A DNA stretch of 63,435 nucleotides, taken from the NCBI GenBank assembly GCA_035626855.1, contig DASPMW010000106.1, positions 1-63,435 on the forward strand, read 5' to 3'. The translations under genes and the position numbers were made by a program. The notes below the pieces were generated by a model, which searched no databases, had not been told where the DNA came from, and was given only the letters and a program-made list of their open reading frames with translations. Of the stretch, positions 48,871 through 57,876 are shown in pieces. Within the stretch, counting starts at the first letter, position 1. The number at the start of each line of letters is the position of its first letter. This stretch comes from JAPWJZ01 sp035626855. GTDB taxonomy: Bacteria > Pseudomonadota > Alphaproteobacteria > Micavibrionales > UBA2020.

Positions 48871-49523
48871 GGGGATGTGTACTCGCAGATCGGGTCGGCC
48901 CGGAATTGACGGTTCGGCGCGTCCGGCGGCTCCACAGAGGTCAACGCATAGACGGTCACTTTGCCCGGCGCGCGCCGGATTGGATAGCTCCCTGCGAGGT
49001 AAAGAACCATGTCCGATGCCTGAAGCGCGTTGAAAACTTGCGACAGGCTGCTGCCATCGACGCGCATAAAGATAAGCGGATCGTAAACGATGCGGTTGTT
49101 GCCGAGGTTGCGGCGGAGGAAGACCCGCTTCGGCTTGAACTCGTCGTTTATGTTTACAGCACTTTCGCTGATCACGTAGTTCTGGTCGTATTGCAGCCCT
49201 TCGCGCAGAAAGGCATCGTAGCTGTGCGGGTCCCGCTCGCGGAAGATCGCCCAGGTGAGAGGGCGCTGCCAGGTTACCGGATATAAATGATCACGCGTGG
49301 CATTCAGCAAAAATCCGGGATGGCCCCGCCGGAGTCGCAGCGGCTGGGCGGCTTCTGCGGGCGGGTCGTAAGTCAGGTAGCGCGGGCGTTCGCGCAGCAG
49401 ATTGTGGACGGGCAGGCAGATTTCCTTGCGGGCGTTCAGGGTCATGACAACCTTCTCTGCGGCGTGGGTGGCGGCAGCAGGGAAAAGCAGGCAGACGACG
49501 AGAAACAGGTACCGAAGGCGCAC
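48867..49523 (-). CDS. Exported protein of unknown function
   Basis: A 218-residue protein with a signal peptide (RLRYLFLVVCLLFPAAATHA) and a mature domain with no motif I recognise (ICLPVHNLLRERPRYLTYDP; MVLYLAGSYPIRRAPGKVTV). It overlaps rsmB by four bases, so it is in the same transcript. A periplasmic location is inferred from the signal peptide. Confidence 0.7.
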   Translation of the reverse strand: MRLRYLFLVVCLLFPAAATHAAEKVVMTLNARKEICLPVHNLLRERPRYLTYDPPAEAAQPLRLRRGHPGFLLNATRDHLYPVTWQRPLTWAIFRERDPHSYDAFLREGLQYDQNYVISESAVNINDEFKPKRVFLRRNLGNNRIVYDPLIFMRVDGSSLSQVFNALQASDMVLYLAGSYPIRRAPGKVTVYALTSVEPPDAPNRQFRADPICEYTSP

Positions 49524-49524
49524 G

Positions 49525-49866
49525 TTATTTTTTCTTCGCCTTCTTTGCGGGCCGGGCCGCGGCTTCGCCCTTCAGCATGTCTTCCGTCGCGCACGACTGA
49601 TAGATGATCAGCGTGTAGAGCGTGCGCATGAACTCCGGGTCAATTCCATATTTCTGCCCGTTGGTCGCTGCGCGTTCGCGCACTTGCGTGACGCGATCGC
49701 CGAGGAAGGCAGGAATATCATGCTTAATCTTGACCTTGGCGACCTTCCTCACTATGTCAAACCGCTCGCCGAGCAGTTTCAACAGCGCGTCGTCAATCCG
49801 GTCGATCTCCTTGCGATAGGGGGCGAGCGCTTTTTTTATGAAGTCGGGATTGCTTTTTTTCATCAT
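49525..49866 (-). CDS. AroQ-type chorismate mutase-like protein
   Basis: A 113-residue helical protein with the AroQ pattern: YRKEIDRIDDALLKLLGERF, then RKVAKVKIKHDIPAFLGDRV with the catalytic-type Arg/Lys, and a Lys-rich tail. AroQ converts chorismate to prephenate in phenylalanine/tyrosine synthesis; related pericyclic enzymes also exist. It is alone, with no other aromatic genes nearby. No signal peptide is seen. Confidence 0.85.
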   Translation of the reverse strand: MMKKSNPDFIKKALAPYRKEIDRIDDALLKLLGERFDIVRKVAKVKIKHDIPAFLGDRVTQVRERAATNGQKYGIDPEFMRTLYTLIIYQSCATEDMLKGEAAARPAKKAKKK

Positions 49867-49936
49867 TAATCTCTGTTAAACATGCTTGTTATAAATATAG
49901 TCTAGCATCATCCCCATTGATAACAAAGGGCGGCCC

Positions 49937-51280
49937 ATGCAGCAGCTTTTCGGTATGTTCCTGGCGTTTTTCCTGCTGGCCGCGTCTCCCGCGGAGGCGA
50001 AGACGTTTAATGCCGAAACCTTCACGCTGGAAAACGGGCTGCAGGTTGTCGTCATCGAGAACCACCGCGCGCCTGTCGTGACGCATATGGTCTGGTACAA
50101 GTTCGGCGCAGCGGATGAAAAGCCCGGCGAGAGCGGCGTCGCGCATTTTCTCGAGCACCTGATGTTCAAGGGCACGCCGAAGGTGCCAGACGGCGAATTC
50201 TCGCTTGCCGTCAAGAAAATGGGCGGAGCGGATAACGCTTTTACCTCTCATGATTACACCGCCTACTACCAGAATGTGCCGCGCGCGAGCCTCGCGAAGG
50301 TGATGGAGATGGAGGCGGATCGCATGGGAAACCTGGTGCTGAAGGAAGACCAGATCGCATCGGAGCGCGAAGTCATCGTCGAAGAGCGCCGCCAGCGCAT
50401 CGACAATCAGCCGCAGGACAAATTCCAGGAGCAGCTGATGAGCGCGCTGTTCGTCAACCATCCCTACGCCACGCCCATTATTGGCTGGCTGCACGAGATG
50501 AAAGAGCTGACGCGCGACGAGGTCCTGTCCTATTATAACACCTGGTACGCGCCCAACAACGCGATCGTCATCGTCTCCGGTGACGTGACCGCGGCGGAAC
50601 TGAAGCCGCTTGTTGAAAAATACTACGCGCCGCTGGCGATCAAGGAAGTGCCGCGCCGCTATCGCCCCCGCCCCGCGCCGATCGTCGCGGAACACCAGAT
50701 CATCATGCAGGACCCGCGCATCGGCCAGCCGGTCGCGATGAAGAACTATCGCGTGCCGCACGGCAGCGACACGATGGAAGTGCTGGCTCAGATCCTGGGC
50801 GGCACCTCGACGGCGCGCCTGTATAAATCACTTGTCGTCGACCAGAAGATTGCGGTGAACGCCGGCGCAGATTATGACGCCATTGCGATGGACGACACGA
50901 CGTTTTCGGTTTTCGCGTCGCCCGCGCCCGGCAGCAGCATCCAGCAGGTCCAAGCCGCGATCGACAAGGAGATCCGCCTGCTGATCGACAAGGGCGTGAC
51001 GCTGGAGGAGCTCAATGCCGCGAAGAACAGGCTGGAGGCGAGCTTCACCTATTATCGCGACAGCCTGCAGGGCCCCGCGACCCTGTTCGGCCGCGTCCTC
51101 TCGAGCGGGATGGACATGGATTACGTCGAGAACCGCATCGACCGTATCGAGAAGCTGTCGATCGACGATATAAATGACGCGATCGACGCTGTGTTCCAGT
51201 CGAACGACCTGCCGGTGACCGGCGTGATGCTGCCGCAGATCAGCCCGCCCCCGCGCGGCGGCAAAGGAGTTAAGAAATAA
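49937..51280 (+). CDS. M16-family zinc peptidase, catalytic subunit
   Basis: A 447-residue exported peptidase: signal peptide (MQQLFGMFLAFFLLAASPAEA), then the inverted zinc motif HFLEH (His70, Glu73, His74) and a distal Glu in ASEREVIVEERR. M16 enzymes cut short or misfolded peptides in a clam-shell chamber. The next gene, starting at the last base of the stop (TAATG), is a non-catalytic M16 subunit, so a heterodimer of the PqqF/mitochondrial-processing type is likely. Confidence 0.93.
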   Translation: MQQLFGMFLAFFLLAASPAEAKTFNAETFTLENGLQVVVIENHRAPVVTHMVWYKFGAADEKPGESGVAHFLEHLMFKGTPKVPDGEFSLAVKKMGGADNAFTSHDYTAYYQNVPRASLAKVMEMEADRMGNLVLKEDQIASEREVIVEERRQRIDNQPQDKFQEQLMSALFVNHPYATPIIGWLHEMKELTRDEVLSYYNTWYAPNNAIVIVSGDVTAAELKPLVEKYYAPLAIKEVPRRYRPRPAPIVAEHQIIMQDPRIGQPVAMKNYRVPHGSDTMEVLAQILGGTSTARLYKSLVVDQKIAVNAGADYDAIAMDDTTFSVFASPAPGSSIQQVQAAIDKEIRLLIDKGVTLEELNAAKNRLEASFTYYRDSLQGPATLFGRVLSSGMDMDYVENRIDRIEKLSIDDINDAIDAVFQSNDLPVTGVMLPQISPPPRGGKGVKK

Positions 51281-52653
51281 TGCGTATTCTTCTCGCCATC
51301 CTCGCCCTGCTCGCATGCGCGACGCCCGCGCAGGCCAGTCGCGACAAAATCCTCGATATCCAGGTATTGAAAAGCGCAGGCGGCGTGGAAGTCTGGCTGG
51401 TTGAAGACCACTCGGTTCCGGTGGTTTCGCTCAACTTCTCGTTCGAAGGGGGCCTCGGTTTCGATCCGGAAGACAAGCCCGGCGTCGGGCGGCTCGTTTC
51501 GATCCTGCTGGACGAGGGCGCGGAAAAACTGAAGAGCCAGGACTTCCAAGCGAAGCTTTCCGACAACGCAATCAGCATGTCGTTTACCGCAGGGCGCGAT
51601 GCGTTCTACGGCCGCCTCCAGACGCTGTCGAAGAACCGGGACTTGGGCTTCGACCTGCTGCGCATGGCGTTGACCGCGCCGCGGTTCGACCAGGACGCAA
51701 TTGACCGCATGAAGGCCGCGAACGTATCTGAAATCAGCGAGAATATGGGCGACCCGTCCTGGCTGGTCGCGCGCAGCTTTAACGGCATGCTGTTTGAGGG
51801 CCATTATTATTCGCGGCCCGGCTACGGCAATCTTGCCAGCATGGCGACCATCACCCGCCGCGACCTGCAGCAATTCGTGAAGGAGCAGTTCGGCCGCGAC
51901 GTGCTCAAGATCGCGATCGCCGGCGATATTACGCCTGCGCAGGTAAAGGCCGCGGTGGACCACATCTTCGGCGCCCTGCCGGAGAAAGCGGGCAATGTGG
52001 AACTGCCGCCCGCGACCCTCGCCTATGCAGGCAAGACCATCCTGCTGCCGCTTGAGGCGCCGCAGACCTACATTATATCTGCCCAGCCCGCCCTACCCCG
52101 CAATGACAAGGACTGGCACGCGGCGATGATCATGAACTACATCCTTGGCGGCGGCAGCTTCAACGCGCGGCTGATGAAGGAAATCCGGGAGAAGCGCGGC
52201 CTGACCTACGGCGTTTACAGCTCGATCACCAACATGAAGAATGCCGATATCATCCAGGCAAACATGTCCGCCAGCAATGAAAAGGTCGAAGAAGCCGTGC
52301 GCCTGCTGAAAGAATCCTGGGCGAGCATGGCCAAGGACGGCCCGACAGCGGATGAACTCGCCGATGCGAAATCATACCTGACCGGATCGCTACTGCTGCA
52401 ACTGACCTCCACCGGCGATATTTCCGGCGCGCTGAACGATATCCAGCGGGACGGCCTCGGCCCCGACTACATCAACAACCGCAATGCGATGGTGAACGCC
52501 GTATCAATGGCGGATGTAAAACGGGTCTCGGCAAAGCTCCTGCAGGCCGATAAGCTTACGACGATACTCGTTGGCAAGCCAAAGAACATGAATGTAGATA
52601 TCCTGCTGGACCGCCCACCCGGCATGGACGAACCCCCGGCAGAAAAACAATGA
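51280..52653 (+). CDS. M16-family peptidase-like subunit without zinc motif
   Basis: A 457-residue exported partner with a signal peptide (MRILLAILALLACATPAQA). The M16 fold is visible (SLNFSFEGGLGFDPEDKPGV; YILGGGSFNARLMKEIREKR; GLTYGVYS) but the HxxEH motif is replaced by RLVSILLDEG, so it is non-catalytic. It is coupled to the active subunit upstream and overlaps pgi by four bases, suggesting one transcript. Confidence 0.93.
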   Translation: MRILLAILALLACATPAQASRDKILDIQVLKSAGGVEVWLVEDHSVPVVSLNFSFEGGLGFDPEDKPGVGRLVSILLDEGAEKLKSQDFQAKLSDNAISMSFTAGRDAFYGRLQTLSKNRDLGFDLLRMALTAPRFDQDAIDRMKAANVSEISENMGDPSWLVARSFNGMLFEGHYYSRPGYGNLASMATITRRDLQQFVKEQFGRDVLKIAIAGDITPAQVKAAVDHIFGALPEKAGNVELPPATLAYAGKTILLPLEAPQTYIISAQPALPRNDKDWHAAMIMNYILGGGSFNARLMKEIREKRGLTYGVYSSITNMKNADIIQANMSASNEKVEEAVRLLKESWASMAKDGPTADELADAKSYLTGSLLLQLTSTGDISGALNDIQRDGLGPDYINNRNAMVNAVSMADVKRVSAKLLQADKLTTILVGKPKNMNVDILLDRPPGMDEPPAEKQ

Positions 52654-54233
52654 AAGAAACCACCAAGCTGAAGAACTGGCAGGCGCTGCGCGACCATCGC
52701 GCCGCGCTGAAAAATACCTCCCTCAAGGCCCTTTTCGCTGCTGACCCCGCCCGCTTTGGTAAGTTGTCGCTCGGGTTGCCGGGTATACTGGTCGATCTTT
52801 CCAAAAACATCATCAACGCAGAAACGCTCGCGCTTCTCGTCGGCCTTGCGGAAGACGCCGGCCTTGAGGCCGCGCGGACCGAGATGTTCCGCGGCGGCAA
52901 GATCAATACGACGGAAAGTCGTGCGGTTCTGCATACCGCACTGCGTGCCCCGAAGGGCAAGGCTGTCAATGTCGACGGGCGGAACGTCGTCACCGAAGTG
53001 CATGCAGTTCTCGACGTGATGCGCAAATTCACGGATGCGGTGCGGGGCGGCGGCTGGCGGGGCCATAGCGGCGATGAAATCACCGATATCGTTAATATCG
53101 GGATCGGCGGCTCGAGCCTCGGCCCGCAGCTTGTGACGCAGGCGCTTGCACCTTATCATCACAAGCGCCTGACGGCGCATTTCGTTGCGAATGTCGAGGC
53201 TTCGGATCTCGCACGGACACTCGAGAAACTGTCGCCGGAAACGACCCTTTTCATCGTCGCCTCGAAAACCTTCACCACGGCGGAGACAATGCAGAATGCG
53301 CATATCGCGCGCGAATGGCTGCTTTCGCACTACAAGGACGATGCCGCGGTCGCCAGGCATTTTGTCGCCGCTTCGACGAATGCTCCAGAAGTCGCAAAAT
53401 TCGGGATTGCGCCAGAAAACATGTTTCCCTTCTGGGACTGGGTGGGCGGGCGCTACAGTGTCTGGTCGGCGATCGGCCTCTCGGTCATGCTGATGATCGG
53501 CGCCGACCGCTTTGCCGAGTTCCTCGGCGGCGGGCATGAAATGGACGAGCATTTCCGCACCACGCCGTTCGAGAAAAATATTCCCGCGCTGCTGGGACTG
53601 ATCGGCGTGTGGTACCGGAACTTCCTCGACTTTCCGGCCTACGCGGTCATACCCTACAACGCCTGCCTTGGCCGGTTGTCCGCCTTCCTTCAGCAGCTCG
53701 ACATGGAAAGCAATGGCAAGGGCGTCACCCGGGAAGGACAGCCCGTCGCGACCGCAACCGGCCCCATGGTTTTCGGGGAACCGGGCACGGATTCCCAGCA
53801 CAGTTTCTTCCAATGGCTGCATCAGGGAACGAGCACCGTGCCTGTTGATTTCATCGCTGCGGTAAAAACGCCCTACGGTAATGCCGACCAGCAGACCATG
53901 CTTCTCGCCAATATGCTCGCACAGTCGGAAGCGCTGATGGCAGGCAAGGAAAACGCTGCGGAACACCACCGCAACTTCACCGGCAACCGGCCATCAACGA
54001 CCATCCTGCTCGATGAGTTGAGCCCGCGTACGCTCGGCATGCTCATCGCGCTATATGAACACAAAGTGTTCGTTCAGGGCATCGTCTGGGGCATCAACAG
54101 CTTCGATCAATGGGGCGTGGAACTAGGCAAGGTGCTCGCAAAGACGCTCGAGGCAGAAATGAAGACGGGCGCGCCCGGTGCCCATGACGCTTCGACCTTA
54201 GGATTATTGAATTATATCAATGTGAAACGCTAA
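52650..54233 (+). CDS. pgi: Glucose-6-phosphate isomerase
   Basis: Pgi interconverts glucose-6-phosphate and fructose-6-phosphate. The 527-residue protein has the two signature blocks: NIGIGGSSLGPQLVTQAL and GVELGKVLAK, plus catalytic-region segments FPFWDWVGGRYSVWSAIGLS and MESNGKGV. The start overlaps the M16 stop. Linking an envelope peptidase and glycolysis in one transcript is probably only positional. Confidence 0.96.
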   Translation: MKETTKLKNWQALRDHRAALKNTSLKALFAADPARFGKLSLGLPGILVDLSKNIINAETLALLVGLAEDAGLEAARTEMFRGGKINTTESRAVLHTALRAPKGKAVNVDGRNVVTEVHAVLDVMRKFTDAVRGGGWRGHSGDEITDIVNIGIGGSSLGPQLVTQALAPYHHKRLTAHFVANVEASDLARTLEKLSPETTLFIVASKTFTTAETMQNAHIAREWLLSHYKDDAAVARHFVAASTNAPEVAKFGIAPENMFPFWDWVGGRYSVWSAIGLSVMLMIGADRFAEFLGGGHEMDEHFRTTPFEKNIPALLGLIGVWYRNFLDFPAYAVIPYNACLGRLSAFLQQLDMESNGKGVTREGQPVATATGPMVFGEPGTDSQHSFFQWLHQGTSTVPVDFIAAVKTPYGNADQQTMLLANMLAQSEALMAGKENAAEHHRNFTGNRPSTTILLDELSPRTLGMLIALYEHKVFVQGIVWGINSFDQWGVELGKVLAKTLEAEMKTGAPGAHDASTLGLLNYINVKR

Positions 54234-54340
54234 ACACTTCTCCAGGTAAAAAGCGTTGCAAATATTAGCTGCATTATGCATAATACTGGCTGTTCTCATT
54301 ACATTTTATAAATCAAAGTTCTTCCCGCGAGGTGTGTGCG

Positions 54341-56572
54341 ATGCAGTTTAAAAAATCGATCAAAAACCTGGTCAATAAGGTATTCGGCCGCGAAGGCACG
54401 AATGAAAACAACCGGTTCAAATTCGAGATCACGCCCGAGCAGGCCTATCGCGCCGGAGACGCGCCCTTTGACAATAAGGTCGTCGAAGATTATCACGGCA
54501 CCCTGGTATCGGACCCCTTCCGTCCCCTCGAAGACCTCGATGCGCCCGTGACGGCTGCCTGGACGGCACGCCAGAACAAGAAGTTTGAAGATTTTATCGC
54601 GGGCAGCGATGCCAGCATCGCGTCGGCATCCGATTTCATGACCAAGGCGCTTGATTACGACCGCGCCAGCCTCCCGGGCCGCTATGGCGATGTCTACTTC
54701 CGCACCTTTCAAAAGGCTCTCGCGCCGCAGGGCGTGGTGCAGGTGGGAGCGAGCGAGAACGGCCCCTGGGACACGATCCTCGACCCCAACACGCTCAGCG
54801 CCGACGGCACGGTCGCATTGTCGGGCTGGTCGCCATCGAAGGATGGCAAGCGTATCATTTATATGACGTCCGAAGCCGGCAGCGACGAGCAAACGGTGCA
54901 TATCTATGACGTCGAAAAGCGCGAGACGATGGCGGATAAGATCGAAAAGGCCCGCTTTACCGGCGTGTTGTGGGACAAGGACAGCCATGACAGCTTTCAG
55001 TACACCTATCCGAAGCATGACGACACCCGCCGCACCTTCATCAAGCACCATTTGATCGGCGAAAGCCAGGAACAGGACAAGGTCGTGATGGACGCCCTGC
55101 CGGAGGCCGACACCTTCCTCGGCCCGTCGCGCCTGAAGACTGCGAAATATGAATGGGTGCATGTCAGCGTCGGCACCGACAAGAACAGCGGGCTGATGTT
55201 CCGCCCTTATGGCAGCAATGAAGAGTTCAAGGTGCTGCTGGAGCCCAAACAGACATCGATCGACATCGTTGCCGAACTGGCTGACGGCCAGGTGCTGGCG
55301 GTAACGACCAAAAATGCGCCGCATGGCAAGCTTGTGAAATTCGACCCCCGCGACCCTGCGGAGGAAAAATGGCTCACGGTTATTCCGGAGAACAAGGACG
55401 ACCTGCTCGGCAGCGCGATGCTGCACAAGGGCAAGCTGTTCGCGTTCTACTCGCATGACACGGCCGATGCCGTCCGGGTCTACACGCCGGAAGGACAGCA
55501 CCTTCATGACATGCCGCTGCCCGTCCAGAGCTCGGCCGGCTACGCGAAAGTGAACGAAGAAGACGACAAGTTCACGATGCGCATTTCCGGCTTTAAATCG
55601 CCAGGCGACACCTACAGCTATGATATCGAGAAGAACGAGTTGACTTTTGTGGCCAAGACCACCGCCCCCTTCGACCTCAACGAAGCGATCGTCGAGCGGC
55701 GTCATGCTGTTTCGAAGGACGGGACGAAGGTGCCCTATACCATGATCCGCCTGCCGGAAACGGAACTGGACGGCACCGCCGCGACAAAACTCTACGGTTA
55801 CGGCGGCTTCAATATCGCGCTGGAACCCGGCTATTCCAACGGCGTCGCGCATTTCGTCAAGTCGGGGGGCATCTATGTCCAGGCCAACCTGCGCGGCGGT
55901 GGCGAGTTCGGCGAAGAGTGGTATAACGGCGGCCGACGCGAGAACAAGCAGAACGTGTTCGATGATTTCGCCGCGATCGCAGAAGACCTGCAGAAGCATA
56001 AATACACCTCCCCCGAGCGCCTCGTCATCAACGGCGGCAGCAATGGCGGCCTGCTCACGGCTGCGACGATGCTGCAGCGCCCCGAGCTGTTCGGCGCTGT
56101 CATCACCGAAGTGGGCGTCGAAGACATGTTCCGTTTCCATCTCGCGACCTATGGTGCCGCCTGGAAATCCGATTACGGCGATCCCGGCGTGAAGGAAGAC
56201 TTCAACGTTTCGGCGAAATACTCCCCGCTGCACAACGTCAAGCCGGGTGCGAAATACCCGCCGCACCTGATCAAGACGGCGGACCATGACGACCGCGTCG
56301 TTCCCTGGCATTCGTTTAAGCTTGCGGCGACGCTGCAGGCGCGCAGTGACAGCAATAACGTCACGCTGATGCGGGTCGAGGAACGCGCGGGCCACGGCGC
56401 GGGCAAACCGACCGCCAAGGTCATCCAGGCCTATGCCGAAAGCTTCGCCTTCATCGAAAAGGCCATCGGCCCGGTGAATCAGAACGACTATAAGGCGCAG
56501 TTGGCGGCGAAAGCAGCCAAAACGCCGAAATGGAAGAAGGCGCTTGGCCTCGGCGGCAACAAGGCGGCATGA
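54341..56572 (+). CDS. Prolyl oligopeptidase (S9A)
   Basis: A 743-residue protein with an N-terminal beta-propeller and a C-terminal alpha/beta-hydrolase. The catalytic Ser567 lies in GGSNGGLLTAA, Asp in the ADHDDRVVPWHSFK block, and His685 in ERAGHGAGK. It cleaves peptides after proline; no signal peptide is visible, so it is cytoplasmic. Start ATG 54341 has GAGG upstream. It overlaps the exonuclease gene by ATGA. Confidence 0.93.
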   Translation: MQFKKSIKNLVNKVFGREGTNENNRFKFEITPEQAYRAGDAPFDNKVVEDYHGTLVSDPFRPLEDLDAPVTAAWTARQNKKFEDFIAGSDASIASASDFMTKALDYDRASLPGRYGDVYFRTFQKALAPQGVVQVGASENGPWDTILDPNTLSADGTVALSGWSPSKDGKRIIYMTSEAGSDEQTVHIYDVEKRETMADKIEKARFTGVLWDKDSHDSFQYTYPKHDDTRRTFIKHHLIGESQEQDKVVMDALPEADTFLGPSRLKTAKYEWVHVSVGTDKNSGLMFRPYGSNEEFKVLLEPKQTSIDIVAELADGQVLAVTTKNAPHGKLVKFDPRDPAEEKWLTVIPENKDDLLGSAMLHKGKLFAFYSHDTADAVRVYTPEGQHLHDMPLPVQSSAGYAKVNEEDDKFTMRISGFKSPGDTYSYDIEKNELTFVAKTTAPFDLNEAIVERRHAVSKDGTKVPYTMIRLPETELDGTAATKLYGYGGFNIALEPGYSNGVAHFVKSGGIYVQANLRGGGEFGEEWYNGGRRENKQNVFDDFAAIAEDLQKHKYTSPERLVINGGSNGGLLTAATMLQRPELFGAVITEVGVEDMFRFHLATYGAAWKSDYGDPGVKEDFNVSAKYSPLHNVKPGAKYPPHLIKTADHDDRVVPWHSFKLAATLQARSDSNNVTLMRVEERAGHGAGKPTAKVIQAYAESFAFIEKAIGPVNQNDYKAQLAAKAAKTPKWKKALGLGGNKAA

Positions 56573-57159
56573 GCGACGTCATCTTCTACGACACCGAATT
56601 CACCACCTGGGAAGGTGCGATGGAGCGCGACTGGTCAGGCCCGAATGAATACCGGGAACTCGTCCAGATCGGTGCGGTGCGCTTTGACCGCGACACGCTC
56701 GTCGAAAAGGAGGAATTTCTCGTTCTGATCAAGCCCGTCAAAAATCCGCTATTGTCGGAATTTTTTACGCAGTTGACTGGCATCACCAACGAGCATGTTG
56801 CAAGGGACGGCCTGGCGTTTCCGGACGCCTACGACAAGTTTCTCGCCTTCACCGAAGGCGACGAAACGTCCTGCTACGGCTGGGATGCGCGGGTCATGCG
56901 CGAGAACCTCGCCTTCAACGGGATGCCCGCGTCGGAAGCGGAATTTGACAGCCACAATATCGGGCCGTGGTTTTTCGAGGTCGGCGCGCCCTATGGCATT
57001 ATCAAGGGCAAGACCAATTCGGGCAGGCTGGCCGCGACGCTCGGCGCGCCGATCACATCCATTCAGGAACATAACGCCCTGCACGACGCGCGATCCATCG
57101 CAGCCGCATACCGTTTTCTGATCCAGAAGGGGGCGAAAAGCCCGTTCGACACCTTATGA
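56569..57159 (+). CDS. DEDDh 3'-5' exonuclease (DnaQ/KapD-like)
   Basis: A 196-residue DEDDh exonuclease: DTE in IFYDTEFTTWEG, the second acidic region around GITNEHVARDG, Asp in CYGWDARVM, and His/Asp in HNALHDARSIAAAY. It likely trims DNA or RNA 3' ends in a minor repair or processing role. It is coupled both to the prolyl oligopeptidase gene and to the unknown protein gene (ATGA overlaps). Confidence 0.88.
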   Translation: MSDVIFYDTEFTTWEGAMERDWSGPNEYRELVQIGAVRFDRDTLVEKEEFLVLIKPVKNPLLSEFFTQLTGITNEHVARDGLAFPDAYDKFLAFTEGDETSCYGWDARVMRENLAFNGMPASEAEFDSHNIGPWFFEVGAPYGIIKGKTNSGRLAATLGAPITSIQEHNALHDARSIAAAYRFLIQKGAKSPFDTL

Positions 57160-57866
57160 GTTTATTCAACCGCAAATCTGCCGAGGCCAGAAAGAAAGAC
57201 GCGCGTGACCGCATCCTGCGCAGTCTGGGAGAAGCGACGCGCGACGGCAACCTGGTCGCCATTTACAGTTGCTTCATGAACCTGACCGCCGGCAAACACC
57301 TGGATGCACCCGAGGCGCCCTTTGTGGTGAGCGGCGCAATTGAAAGCACGGCCCGGCGTAATTTTGACGAAGGGCTCGGCATGGCAATTTATGCGCTGAA
57401 CACGATGTCTCACCCGCAGATGACGCCGTTTCTCGTCGACAAGACCTTTTCCCTGATCGACCGCGCGGATCGGGCGAACATGAAGCAGATGGCATCCGTG
57501 GCGATGGCGGCCGGCCTGATCGTGCAGCAGGTCGTTCCTCACGCGCTTGAGCACAAGCGTGCGATCGAGGCGTGGAACGCGGCGGTGGATACGCTGGCGG
57601 CAAACAAGGCGGGACTGCAATATGCCTTCGCCGCTGTGAGCAACGCCGCGCTGGGCGATGGAAACCTTGCCGGACCCCTCGCCCGCATCGGAATAGATAA
57701 ATGGGAAAAGATCGTGACCGACCTTGCGAAATCGGACCGCAAGGGCGCATTTAACGAAGTCGCGCGCGTCGCGACTGGCTACACAAATTTCGGCCCGCAG
57801 GCCTATGACTTCCAGAACCGCGCCATGACCGTTCTTGACAAGATCGCCCGCGGCGGGAAATTCTAA
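57156..57866 (+). CDS. Hypothetical helical protein
   Basis: A 236-residue soluble, helix-rich protein (RDRILRSLGEATRDGNLVAI; MAIYALNTMSHPQMTPFLVD; AYDFQNRAMTVLDKIARGGK). No family is recognised. It is the last of three overlapping genes, so its job is probably linked to the exonuclease or peptidase; this is inference. It is convergent with lepA, with ten bases between stops. Confidence 0.75.
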   Translation: MSLFNRKSAEARKKDARDRILRSLGEATRDGNLVAIYSCFMNLTAGKHLDAPEAPFVVSGAIESTARRNFDEGLGMAIYALNTMSHPQMTPFLVDKTFSLIDRADRANMKQMASVAMAAGLIVQQVVPHALEHKRAIEAWNAAVDTLAANKAGLQYAFAAVSNAALGDGNLAGPLARIGIDKWEKIVTDLAKSDRKGAFNEVARVATGYTNFGPQAYDFQNRAMTVLDKIARGGKF

Positions 57867-57876
57867 ACAGCCGTCG

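Noticed and set aside
54299..56395. A 698-codon minus-strand frame opposite the prolyl oligopeptidase gene
   Set aside because: The plus strand holds the catalytic motifs of S9A; the antisense frame has none.
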